Origin: JBGSIC01 sp041751875
Lineage (GTDB): Bacteria > Bdellovibrionota > FAC87 > UBA2466 > JACKAF01
Reading direction: 5' to 3'
NCBI GenBank assembly: GCA_041751875.1
Contig: JBGSIC010000010.1
Span: forward strand, 150,085-214,084
Length of the DNA stretch: 64,000 nt
Both the position numbers and the translations under genes were made by a program. The notes below the pieces were generated by a model. It saw only the letters and a list, made by a program, of their open reading frames with translations. It was not told where the DNA came from and did no database searches. Of the stretch, positions 25,683 to 33,791 are shown in pieces. The stretch's first letter is position 1; each line of letters starts with the position of its first letter.

Positions 25683-25731
25683 CCGCAACGCCCTTTGTTT
25701 CAACCCACATCGTCTGATAAAACTCACTAAG

Positions 25732-26034
25732 ATGGATTCCTTTTCTGATTTTAGCGCTTTCTACGCTTACTACCTGCGAGAGCACTCCCGCCGGGAAACA
25801 AAACTTTTGCATTTAGCCGGGACAAGCTTGGGACTCGGAATGGGCATTTACGCCTTTTACGCTGGCAGCTGGGCCTGGGCGGGTGGGGCATTGGTTTGCG
25901 GATATGCCTTCGCCTGGCTGAGCCACTGCTTTATCGAACACAATCGGCCGGCAACCTTTCGCCATCCCTGGTGGTCTTTCCTCTCTGACTTTCGGATGGC
26001 TTTTGAAGTTCTCACCGGTAAAATTCGTTTGTAG
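25732..26034 (+). CDS. Mpo1/DUF962-like membrane protein
   Basis: A 100-residue protein. FSAFYAYYLREHSRRETKLLHLAGT at the start and LSHCFIEHNRPATFRHPWWSFLSDFRM at the end match the DUF962 family, whose yeast member Mpo1 is an iron-dependent dioxygenase that alpha-oxidises 2-hydroxy fatty acids. The family histidines (HS, HLAGT, SHCFIEHN, HP) are kept. Two hydrophobic segments lie between. Bacterial members are uncharacterised. The next gene, a permease, follows after about 90 bases. Confidence 0.8.
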   Translation: MDSFSDFSAFYAYYLREHSRRETKLLHLAGTSLGLGMGIYAFYAGSWAWAGGALVCGYAFAWLSHCFIEHNRPATFRHPWWSFLSDFRMAFEVLTGKIRL

Positions 26035-26126
26035 CGGGCTCCAAACCTTTACCCATGAGTGTTGGCGGGCGAAGTGGCTTCCGATTTTCGTTGCTATTGC
26101 CGCGCAATGTCATTATTTCCTTGGAA

Positions 26127-27461
26127 ATGGCGGCCGACCCCCAAACCGAATCTTCCCCAAAACTTTTTCGTGAGCTGAATTTTTTCTCTGCCTTTTGTCT
26201 GGTCGCGGGCTCTGTCATCGGATCGGGTGTTTTCATCGTGGGTTCGGAAATCGCGACCCAACTCCACGACCCTTTTTGGGCGCTGAGTGTTTGGATGTTT
26301 GCTGGGTTTCTCACCTTAATCGGGGGCCTACTTCTAGCGGAACTAGGTTGTGCTCTGCCCAAGGCCGGAGGGCAGTATGTTTATTTGAGAGAACTTATCC
26401 ATCCTTTGGTTGGCTTTCTCTACGGCTGGACTTTGCTTTTGGTGGTCCAGACCGGTTCTATCGCGGCCTTGAGTCTAGCTTTTGCCAAGTTCATGGCACG
26501 AGTCATACCGATTCCTGACTCTGAGCTTAAGTTTTGGGCAACGGGAGCCATCTTAAGTTTTACTGCCTTCAACGCATTGGGAATCAAAAAGGGCGCCGGA
26601 CTTCTGGATTTTCTAACGTCGCTGAAGCTTTTGGTATTGGCCGGGATCTCGCTGATTGGACTTTCGCTTTTGTTCGGCGGAACGCAGACAGTCTCCTTGC
26701 CGACTGAACCATTGAATCTATCCTCTTTCGGCGTTGCCCTCATCGCGGCTTTTTGGGCGTACGACGGGTGGAACAACGTTACGTTTACCGCTGGTGAAAT
26801 TAAGAACCCCAAAAAGAATCTGCCACTCGCTCTTGGCTTCGGGTTGCTAGCCGTTACCGGGCTCTATTTATTGGTGAACTATACCTATTATTTGCTCCTC
26901 GACTCGAGCGCGATTGCCAACTCAACCTTTGTCGGTGCAGATGCTGCAGGAGCTTGGGGCGGTCCCCTTGCTGTTAAAATTATTCCGTGGATTGTAGCGG
27001 TATCAACATTGGGCTGCATGAACGCCATGATCTTGGCGGGACCGCGTATTCCCTACGCGATGGCACTCGATGGCAGCTTGCCCCGCATTCTTTGCCGTCT
27101 CAATCCTAAGACTCACTCCCCCAACGTTGCCATGTATTTTCAAGCGGCCTGGACTTGTGTGCTTGTTTGGACCGGAACCTTCGATCAGCTTTTCACCTAT
27201 GCTATTTTTGCGGCCTTTATTTTTTACGGCCTTACGGCAATTGCCATGATCCGCTTGCGCCAGCAAAAACGGCCGCTCGCGGAAGATGCTTTTCAAGCGC
27301 CTCTTTACCCCTTCTTGCCTCTCGTCTATTTGTTGTTTGTAGCGCTATTCTCTTTAAACGCGCTCATTGAAAAACCCTGGGAGTCTCTCGCGGGGGTGGT
27401 CATTATTCTTACGGGCATCCCAACCTACTTCTTCCTGCAAAAATTCCAAAAGCTCAGTTAA
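26127..27461 (+). CDS. APC-family amino-acid permease
   Basis: A transporter of about 444 residues with 12 predicted membrane segments. The first helix has the unwound substrate/ion motif AGSVIGSGVFIVGSEIA. FWAYDGWNNVTFTAGEIKNPKKNLPLAL (helix 6/loop) is typical of APC-superfamily exchangers. The exact substrate is not evident; the LAT-like GWNN motif hints at a broad neutral amino-acid exchanger. ATG 26127 is preferred to ATG 26055 because it gives the usual short N-terminus. Its stop overlaps the convergent eno stop by four bases. Confidence 0.88.
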   Translation: MAADPQTESSPKLFRELNFFSAFCLVAGSVIGSGVFIVGSEIATQLHDPFWALSVWMFAGFLTLIGGLLLAELGCALPKAGGQYVYLRELIHPLVGFLYGWTLLLVVQTGSIAALSLAFAKFMARVIPIPDSELKFWATGAILSFTAFNALGIKKGAGLLDFLTSLKLLVLAGISLIGLSLLFGGTQTVSLPTEPLNLSSFGVALIAAFWAYDGWNNVTFTAGEIKNPKKNLPLALGFGLLAVTGLYLLVNYTYYLLLDSSAIANSTFVGADAAGAWGGPLAVKIIPWIVAVSTLGCMNAMILAGPRIPYAMALDGSLPRILCRLNPKTHSPNVAMYFQAAWTCVLVWTGTFDQLFTYAIFAAFIFYGLTAIAMIRLRQQKRPLAEDAFQAPLYPFLPLVYLLFVALFSLNALIEKPWESLAGVVIILTGIPTYFFLQKFQKLS

Positions 27462-28759
27462 AACACCTTCGCAAATTTGATGGGTGTACCGGCACGCTTT
27501 GCTCTCTCTTCGATCCTTAAGAGCTCGTTATATTTAGCCGTGCGCTCAGAACGGGAGAGGGACCCCGTCTTGATTTGCCCGCAACCGGTTCCGACAGCAA
27601 GATGAGAAATCGTGGTGTCTTCCGTCTCACCAGATCGGTGGGAGACAATGCAGCGATAACGGTACTCATTGGCGAGCCGCATGGTTTGCAGTGTTTCGGT
27701 CAGCGTGCCGATTTGGTTTACTTTGATGAGAACCGCGTTAGCTACTTCCAGTTCGATTCCTTTTTGGACGAAGGTTTTATTCGTTACGAAAAGGTCGTCG
27801 CCAACCAGCTGAACTTTTTTGCCAAACTTCTGCGTGAGCGCCTGCCATCCTTTCCAATCATTTTCATCAAGACCATCTTCGACACTCACAATGGGAAACT
27901 TTCGAAACAGGTGATCGTAGTAGTTGAGCATTTTATCGGTGGTGAGCTGCTTTTCTCCCTCCCAGCCGATTTCATATTTGCCAGTGGCTTTGTCATAAAA
28001 AGAGCTGCTCGCGACGTCCAACGCCAGCGAGATTTGGCTTTTTAGTTGGTATCCGGAATTGCGAATCGCTTCGCAAAGCAGTTCCATCGCTTGTTCGTTG
28101 GATTCGAGGTTGGGAGCAAATCCCCCTTCGTCTCCGACAGCGGTGGAATGCCCCTTGGAATCCAACGTCTTTTTCAACCCTTGGAAGATTTCACATCCTG
28201 CTCGCAAAGCCTCTGAAAACGTTTCAAACCCGTGTGGAACAATCATGATTTCCTGCATCTCAAGCGGGTTGTTGGCGTGTTCACCGCCATTTAAAACGTT
28301 CATGAGGGGAATCGGGAGCTGCATGGCGCTCGTTCCATTTCCCATCGCTTCATTAAAAATAAGGTAGAGCGGGAGCTTTCGCTCAGCGGCGACAGCATGG
28401 GCAAACGCGAGAGAGACGCCCAAAAGCGCATTCGCACCCAGGTTCGATTTTTGCGCAGAACCGTCTGTGCGGATGAGAAGGTTGTCGAGCTCTTCTAGGG
28501 AAGTAAATGTTTTGCCGGTGAGAATGCGCCGTAGGGTGTCGTTGATATGGGTCGCTGCTCGTAGAGTACCTTTTCCCAAGAAGCGTTTGGGATCCTCATC
28601 GCGCAGTTCGCGTGCTTCGTGTTCCCCTTTGGAGGCGCCTGAGGGAACCATGGCCATTCCCATCGCGCCCGAACTTAAGCCCAACTCCACTTCTACTGTG
28701 GGGTTGCCACGGGAATCCAACACTTCGCGGCCAAGAACAGAAGCAATTCGAAAACTCAA
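27458..28759 (-). CDS. eno: Enolase
   Basis: A 433-residue glycolytic enolase (2-phosphoglycerate to phosphoenolpyruvate). VLGREVLDSRGNPTVEVEL, GVSLAFAHAVA, HGGEHANN-type loop (LNGGEHANNPLEMQEIMIVP), VGDEGGFAPNL, SVEDGLDENDW, VGDDLFVTN and SHRSGETEDTTI are all present. The start is TTG 28759 with AGGAG at the right distance; no ATG is possible. It follows dnaK by 87 bases on the same strand and could be read with it. Confidence 0.98.
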   Translation of the reverse strand: MSFRIASVLGREVLDSRGNPTVEVELGLSSGAMGMAMVPSGASKGEHEARELRDEDPKRFLGKGTLRAATHINDTLRRILTGKTFTSLEELDNLLIRTDGSAQKSNLGANALLGVSLAFAHAVAAERKLPLYLIFNEAMGNGTSAMQLPIPLMNVLNGGEHANNPLEMQEIMIVPHGFETFSEALRAGCEIFQGLKKTLDSKGHSTAVGDEGGFAPNLESNEQAMELLCEAIRNSGYQLKSQISLALDVASSSFYDKATGKYEIGWEGEKQLTTDKMLNYYDHLFRKFPIVSVEDGLDENDWKGWQALTQKFGKKVQLVGDDLFVTNKTFVQKGIELEVANAVLIKVNQIGTLTETLQTMRLANEYRYRCIVSHRSGETEDTTISHLAVGTGCGQIKTGSLSRSERTAKYNELLRIEERAKRAGTPIKFAKVF

Positions 28760-28846
28760 GATGGACTCCTAAAACAACTGGTGCCCAAGCGGGCGACCGA
28801 CAGCGAATTTTTAGCCCACGAGAATTTGATTGTCGAGGTGCCTCTT

Positions 28847-30757
28847 TTAGTTTTCGGACTTATCTTCGCGGAATTCCGCGTCGATAGGTTCGTCTTCCTT
28901 CTTCTCAGCCGAAGGAGCCCCTTCGCCGCCCTGGCCAGGAGCTGCGCCACCACTTGCTTGGCTGGCTTTGTACATTTCTTCGGCCAGCTTGTGCGAAAGC
29001 GTAGTGAGCTTTTCCTGAGAGGTTTTCATTGCAGCGAGATCGTCTTTTTCAAGAGCCGCTTTGGCTTCCTTCACAGCTTCCTCAACTTGAGTTTTGTTGT
29101 CGCCAGACAACTTATCGCCGTTGTCTTTGATCAACTTCTCAGTCGAGTAAACAAGGTTGTCCAAGGTGTTCTTCGTGGTAACGAGTTCCTTCTTGGCTTT
29201 GTCTTCCTCCGCATGTGATTCAGCGTCTTTGACCATTTTCTTGATCTCATCTTCGCTGATACCGCTGCTCGCTGTGATTTTGATGCTCTGTTCTTTGCCA
29301 GTCGCCATGTCTTTGGCGCCTACATGAACAATGCCGTTGGCATCGATATCAAAGGTCACTTCAACTTGAGGCACGCCACGGGGCGCGGGCGGCAATCCGG
29401 TCAACTGGAAACGCGCGAGCGTTCGGTTGTCGTAAGCCATTTCGCGTTCGCCCTGCAACACGTGAATCTCCACGGTCGATTGGCTGTCCTCAGCGGTCGA
29501 GAAGATCTGACTCTTCTTTGTAGGAATCGTGGTGTTGCGATCGATGAGCTTTGTGAACACGCGTCCCAAAGTTTCGATACCTAAGGACAAGGGCGTGACG
29601 TCCAAGAGGAGTACGTCTTTTACTTCTCCAGCAAGCACACCACCCTGAATCGCCGCACCGGCTGCGACCACTTCGTCGGGATTTACGCTGCGGTTTGGCT
29701 CCTTACCAAAAAAGTCTTTTACGACTTTTTGGATCTTGGGAACACGCGTTGAACCGCCAACCAAAACGACTTCATCGATTTCGCTCGCGGAAAGACCAGC
29801 GTCTTTGAGCGCTTTCTTACAAGGCTCAATCGACCGCTGAATCAGGTCGTCGACAAGCTGTTCAAACTTGCTTCGGCTTAGCTTTATCTGCAAATGTTTG
29901 GGACCGCCCGCATCTGCCGTAATGAAGGGAAGATTGATTTCCGTCTCCATTGAAGAAGAGAGCTCGATCTTAGCTTTTTCCGCCGCTTCCTTTAAGCGTT
30001 GAATGGCCATTTTATCGTTGCTGAGATCAATGCCCTGATCTTTTTTGAATTCGGCAACAAGGAATTCGATCAATTTTTGGTCAAAGTCGTCACCGCCGAG
30101 GTGGGTGTCACCGTTAGTGGATTTTACTTCGACGACGTTATCGCCGACTTCCAGAATAGAAATATCGAAAGTACCGCCACCAAAGTCGTATACCGCGATT
30201 TTCTGTTCTTTCTTTTTATCCAAACCATAAGCCAAAGCCGCAGCCGTGGGTTCGTTGATGATGCGTTTTACATCCAGACCCGCAATTTTGCCCGCGTCCT
30301 TGGTCGCCTGGCGTTGGGCGTCGTTGAAATAAGCGGGAACGGTAATGACCGCTTCCTTTACTTCGTGGCCCAAATATTCTTCGGCGCTCTTTTTTAGCTT
30401 TTGCAGAATCATCGCCGAAATCTCAGGTGGAGAATAAACCTTTCCCTGAATTTCCACACCAGCACCACCATTTTTCTCGGTGGCTACCTTATAGGGAACC
30501 ATGCGCGTTTCGTTCTGGACTTCCTCAAAGCGACGGCCCATGAAGCGCTTAATCGAGTAAACCGTGTTTTCGGGGTTAGTGACGGCCTGACGCTTAGCAA
30601 TCTGGCCAACCAGCCGCTCGCCGTCTTTCGTAAAAGCCACTACGGAAGGGGTGGTACGTCCGCCTTCTTCGTTAGCGATGATTTTGGGCTCGTTGCCCTC
30701 CATAATCGCGAGACAGGAATTGGTGGTTCCTAAATCGATTCCAATAATTTTTGCCAT
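28847..30757 (-). CDS. dnaK: Chaperone protein DnaK (Hsp70)
   Basis: A 636-637-residue Hsp70. The ATPase domain starts MAKIIGIDLGTTNSCLAIMEG and carries IGIDLGTT, VYDFGGGTFD and VLVGGSTRVPKIQ. The substrate domain (from about 390) has DVTPLSLGIET, and the C-terminal lid ends with a GG/AP-rich linker and DEPIDAEFREDKSEN. ATG 30757 is preceded by GGAGG; the frame upstream to 30796 is not part of the protein. No grpE or dnaJ lies next to it, so the usual cluster is split. Confidence 0.98.
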   Translation of the reverse strand: MAKIIGIDLGTTNSCLAIMEGNEPKIIANEEGGRTTPSVVAFTKDGERLVGQIAKRQAVTNPENTVYSIKRFMGRRFEEVQNETRMVPYKVATEKNGGAGVEIQGKVYSPPEISAMILQKLKKSAEEYLGHEVKEAVITVPAYFNDAQRQATKDAGKIAGLDVKRIINEPTAAALAYGLDKKKEQKIAVYDFGGGTFDISILEVGDNVVEVKSTNGDTHLGGDDFDQKLIEFLVAEFKKDQGIDLSNDKMAIQRLKEAAEKAKIELSSSMETEINLPFITADAGGPKHLQIKLSRSKFEQLVDDLIQRSIEPCKKALKDAGLSASEIDEVVLVGGSTRVPKIQKVVKDFFGKEPNRSVNPDEVVAAGAAIQGGVLAGEVKDVLLLDVTPLSLGIETLGRVFTKLIDRNTTIPTKKSQIFSTAEDSQSTVEIHVLQGEREMAYDNRTLARFQLTGLPPAPRGVPQVEVTFDIDANGIVHVGAKDMATGKEQSIKITASSGISEDEIKKMVKDAESHAEEDKAKKELVTTKNTLDNLVYSTEKLIKDNGDKLSGDNKTQVEEAVKEAKAALEKDDLAAMKTSQEKLTTLSHKLAEEMYKASQASGGAAPGQGGEGAPSAEKKEDEPIDAEFREDKSEN

Positions 30758-30852
30758 CGTTGTGTCCTCCAGGACTCTAAATCTTATAAATTCCAATAGC
30801 TTGGCAGAAGTTCACTGCGTTTCAGTCTCTTATATACCAAGTTTCTGTGCCT

Positions 30853-30880
30853 AATATGGGCGGGGATTTTCGTAAGTCAA
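30853..30880 (-). promoter_or_regulatory. Candidate dnaK promoter, heat-shock type
   Basis: On the minus strand TTGACT (30875-30880) is followed after 14 bases by CCCATATT (30853-30860). This resembles the sigma-32 pattern CTTGAAA-N(12-14)-CCCCATNT. Read as a sigma-70 promoter the same -35 would have a weaker ATATTA -10. The position, about 100 bases before the dnaK ATG, is plausible. Not tested. Confidence 0.4.
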
Positions 30881-30937
30881 CGGCTTCAAATGGACCTTGC
30901 GTAAATCGGTAGATTTGATAGATTGCGGCCCGTTCTT

Positions 30938-31258
30938 ATGCCCATATATGAGTACCAGTGTAAGGACTGCAGCCAGACTTTAGAAGTCATGCAGAAGTTC
31001 TCCGATCCCCCTCTCGAGAAGTGTCCAGCGTGTGGGGCTTTAGCGCTCAGCAAGTTGATCTCACGTACGAGTTTTCAGTTAAAGGGTAGCGGTTGGTACG
31101 CAACGGACTATAAGAAGGCTCCGGCGGATTCAGCAGGAAAAAAAACCAGCACGAAAAAGCCAGAGACGTCGAGTGAGAGTCCAAAAGCGGAAGCTAAGGA
31201 TTCGCACACCCACCATGCGGGTTGCTCGCATGGGAAGGTAAAGCCTTCGGGTGATTAG
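30938..31258 (+). CDS. FmdB-family zinc-ribbon protein
   Basis: A 106-residue small protein beginning MPIYEYQCKDCSQTLEVMQKFSDPP, with CPACGALALSKLIS: two CxxC pairs make the FmdB/CxxC_CXXC_SSSS zinc ribbon. The tail is rich in K, S and T and ends with a histidine/cysteine patch (HTHHAGCSHG) that may bind metal. Members are regulators or small accessory proteins of unknown detail. ATG 30938 is chosen since MPIYEY is the family start; TTG 30923 lies upstream. It is divergent from dnaK and upstream of groES. Confidence 0.88.
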   Translation: MPIYEYQCKDCSQTLEVMQKFSDPPLEKCPACGALALSKLISRTSFQLKGSGWYATDYKKAPADSAGKKTSTKKPETSSESPKAEAKDSHTHHAGCSHGKVKPSGD

Positions 31259-31275
31259 AAGTGAGCGTTAGGTGG

Positions 31276-31303
31276 TTGACTTTAAAAGGACACTTCCTAG
31301 ATT
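31276..31303 (+). promoter_or_regulatory. Candidate groES-groEL promoter
   Basis: TTGACT (31276-31281), 16 bases, TAGATT (31298-31303) fits a housekeeping sigma-70 promoter about 75 bases before groES. No CIRCE element (TTAGCACTC-N9-GAGTGCTAA) is seen between the FmdB gene and groES, so HrcA control is not indicated. Confidence 0.4.
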
Positions 31304-31376
31304 ACGCCCACGGTGTTTTTAAAAAAGGGGCGGCGGGGCAATCTGCTGCTTTAAACGTACTTGTAGGAGGTTAGTT

Positions 31377-31667
31377 ATGAAGATTCGTCCTTTGCACGAT
31401 CGGTTGATCGTCAAGCGGGTGGAAGAGGAAGAACGTACCAAAGGCGGGATCATTATTCCTGACAACGCGAAAGAAAAGCCCCAGCAGGGTGAAGTGATCG
31501 CGGTCGGTAGTGGAAAGGTTCTCGATGACGGCAAACGTACCGCTCTTGAAGTGAAAAAGGGTGATCGCGTTTTGTTCGGCAAGTACGCGGGTTCAGAGAT
31601 CAAGATCGATGGTAACGATTTCTTGATCATGAAGGAAGAAGACGTTCTCGGCGTTCTCGAGAAATAA
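31377..31667 (+). CDS. groES: Co-chaperonin GroES
   Basis: The 96-residue Hsp10 caps the GroEL ring. MKIRPLHDRLIVKRVEEEERTKGGIIIPDNAKEKP includes the mobile loop, and GDRVLFGKYAGSEIKIDG the barrel. TAGGAGG lies six bases before ATG. First gene of groES-groEL. Confidence 0.98.
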   Translation: MKIRPLHDRLIVKRVEEEERTKGGIIIPDNAKEKPQQGEVIAVGSGKVLDDGKRTALEVKKGDRVLFGKYAGSEIKIDGNDFLIMKEEDVLGVLEK

Positions 31668-31692
31668 AAGTTTTATTCTGTAGGAGGAATAC

Positions 31693-33345
31693 ATGTCGGC
31701 GAAAGAATTAAAGTTTAACGAAGATGCAAGAAGTTGCATTCTCAGAGGCGTGAACGTTTTGGCAGATGCAGTGAAAGTGACCTTGGGACCACGTGGTCGC
31801 AACGTTGTCATCGAAAAGTCATTCGGTGCCCCCACTGTGACCAAAGACGGTGTCACGGTAGCGAAGGAAATCGAGCTTGAGAATAAGTTCGAAAATATGG
31901 GCGCGCAGATGGTGAAAGAAGTCGCCAGCAAGACCAGCGATGACGCCGGTGATGGCACGACGACCGCCACGGTTTTGGCCCAAGCGATGTTCCGCGAAGG
32001 CGTGAAGTTGGTAACCACGGGTCAAAGCCCGATGGAAATCAAGCGCGGCATGGACAAAGCGGTTGAAGCTTTGATCGCGGACCTTAAGAAGCAGAGCAAG
32101 TCCATTAAGGACGCGAAGGAAATCGCCCAGGTTGGTGCCATTTCCGCGAACAACGATGAAACCGTCGGCAAGATTATTTCTGAAGCGATGGCGAAAGTCG
32201 GTAAAGAAGGCGTTATCACGGTTGAAGAATCCAAAACCGCTGAAACGACCCTCGAAGTCGTGGAAGGTATGCAGTTTGACCGCGGTTATCTTTCTCCTTA
32301 CTTCGTGACCAATCCGGAAGCGATGGAAGCTCAGATCGAAAACCCTTACATTTTGATCCAAGAAAAGAAGATTTCAAACATGAAAGACCTTCTTCCCCTC
32401 TTGGAAAAAGTGGTGCAGGCCGGTCGTCCTTTGGTGATCATCGCCGAAGACGTTGAAGGTGAAGCACTCGCCACTTTGGTGGTGAACAAGTTGCGTGGCA
32501 CGATCCAAGTCGCGGCGGTGAAAGCCCCGGGATTCGGTGACCGCCGCAAGGAAATGCTGCAAGACATCGCGACGCTTACGGGCGGCCAGGTGGTTGCAGA
32601 AGACTTGGGCCACAAACTCGAAAACGCGACGTTGGATAGCTTGGGTCAAGCCAAGAAAATCACGATCGATAAAGACAACACCACCATCGTTGATGGCTTA
32701 GGTGAAAAGTCGGACATCGAAGCTCGTGTTGGCCAGATTCGTCGCCAGATTGAAGAAACTTCTTCTGACTACGATCGCGAAAAGCTCCAAGAGCGTTTAG
32801 CGAAGTTGGTCGGTGGTGTTGCCGTCATTAACGTCGGCGCGGCCACGGAAATCGAAATGAAAGAAAAGAAGGCGCGTGTAGAAGACGCCCTTCACGCTAC
32901 GCGCGCTGCCGTTGAAGAAGGCATCGTGGCCGGTGGCGGAACAGCCTTAGTCCGAGCGGTAAATTGCTTGGAAAAGCTGAAACTGGAAGGCGAACAATTG
33001 GCGGGTGCGAACATCGTTCGCCGCGCGGTTGAAGAGCCTTTGCGCATGATCGCGATGAACGCGGGCTATGAAGGCTCCATCGTCGTGGACAAGGTTCGCA
33101 ACAGTGAAAAAGCTAACTTTGGATTCAACGCGCTGACAGAGAAGTACGAAGATCTCGTCGCTGCTGGCGTGATTGATCCCACCAAGGTAACCCGTTGCGC
33201 GCTTCAAAACGCGGCTAGCATCGCTTCGTTGATGCTGACCACGGAAGCGCTCATCACCGAAAAGCCGAAGGATGAATCCTCCGGCGGCGGTCATGGCGGC
33301 GGCGGAATGCCCGGTGGTATGGGAGGCATGGGCGGCATGATGTAA
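31693..33345 (+). CDS. groEL: Chaperonin GroEL
   Basis: A 550-residue Hsp60 ring subunit that folds proteins in the cytoplasm with ATP. GPRGRNVVIEKSFG, VAKEIELENKFENMGAQMV, DDAGDGTTTATVLAQ (nucleotide binding) and the GGM-rich tail (GGGMPGGMGGMGGMM) are all there. It follows groES by 25 bases with GGAGG before the ATG, and is ended by a strong terminator. Confidence 0.99.
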   Translation: MSAKELKFNEDARSCILRGVNVLADAVKVTLGPRGRNVVIEKSFGAPTVTKDGVTVAKEIELENKFENMGAQMVKEVASKTSDDAGDGTTTATVLAQAMFREGVKLVTTGQSPMEIKRGMDKAVEALIADLKKQSKSIKDAKEIAQVGAISANNDETVGKIISEAMAKVGKEGVITVEESKTAETTLEVVEGMQFDRGYLSPYFVTNPEAMEAQIENPYILIQEKKISNMKDLLPLLEKVVQAGRPLVIIAEDVEGEALATLVVNKLRGTIQVAAVKAPGFGDRRKEMLQDIATLTGGQVVAEDLGHKLENATLDSLGQAKKITIDKDNTTIVDGLGEKSDIEARVGQIRRQIEETSSDYDREKLQERLAKLVGGVAVINVGAATEIEMKEKKARVEDALHATRAAVEEGIVAGGGTALVRAVNCLEKLKLEGEQLAGANIVRRAVEEPLRMIAMNAGYEGSIVVDKVRNSEKANFGFNALTEKYEDLVAAGVIDPTKVTRCALQNAASIASLMLTTEALITEKPKDESSGGGHGGGGMPGGMGGMGGMM

Positions 33346-33370
33346 GCCGTCCTGTCCTTCGGGATTTAAG

Positions 33371-33404
33371 ACCCGCTCTCCTTTGGGAGGGCGGGTTTTT
33401 TTTT
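33371..33404 (+). terminator. Intrinsic terminator after groEL
   Basis: The stem CCCGCTCTCC/GGAGGGCGGG with loop TTTG is followed by nine T residues. It lies about 25 bases after the groEL stop and separates the chaperonin unit from the kinase-GTPase unit. Confidence 0.95.
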
Positions 33405-33791
33405 GCTTTTTGACACAAAACGTTTTAGATAACGCAACGGATTAGGCTGGCTTCCGACCTTTGGCGTCGATCCCGGTTTCCGATCGCTTTCCTAACTTCC
33501 TGTTATTCCTTCGTTAACCAAATGCGTTATCTTTCCCCTTGCAGGTCATCTCTTTAGCCGTTAGCACTTAAGTATGCGGTAACGGGTTGCGGCGTAGGGT
33601 ATCGATTAGGCAAACAACCATTTTGAGCACGGTTGCTGCGGTGCGAAAACTATAACCTGTTGAGTGCGGGGGAGAATGGGTTTGTGTTTCGAAAATACGT
33701 CGCCAAAGTCCCTATCTAAACGTAGGGGCGCAAAGACATGGAAGTGCGCGTTCGGAAGGAACGGGTGCTCTTCATGAGGGGTGGGGGAAAC
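33405..33791. other. Leader/promoter stretch before the exported kinase gene
   Basis: No gene is supported. A hairpin region CCCTA/TAGGG (about 33710-33726) is followed by GCGCAAAG and preceded by GCCAAAG, which recalls the first half of a type-I c-di-GMP riboswitch, but the second half is not found; a simple stem CGTTC/GAACG follows (about 33749-33763). TTAGCACTTAA near 33562 is not a CIRCE element. If the kinase starts at 33792, this region is its long 5' leader. Confidence 0.4.

Noticed and set aside
33555..33575. TTAGCACTTAA as a CIRCE half-site
   Set aside because: The matching GAGTGCTAA nine bases on is missing and it lies downstream, not upstream, of groES-groEL.
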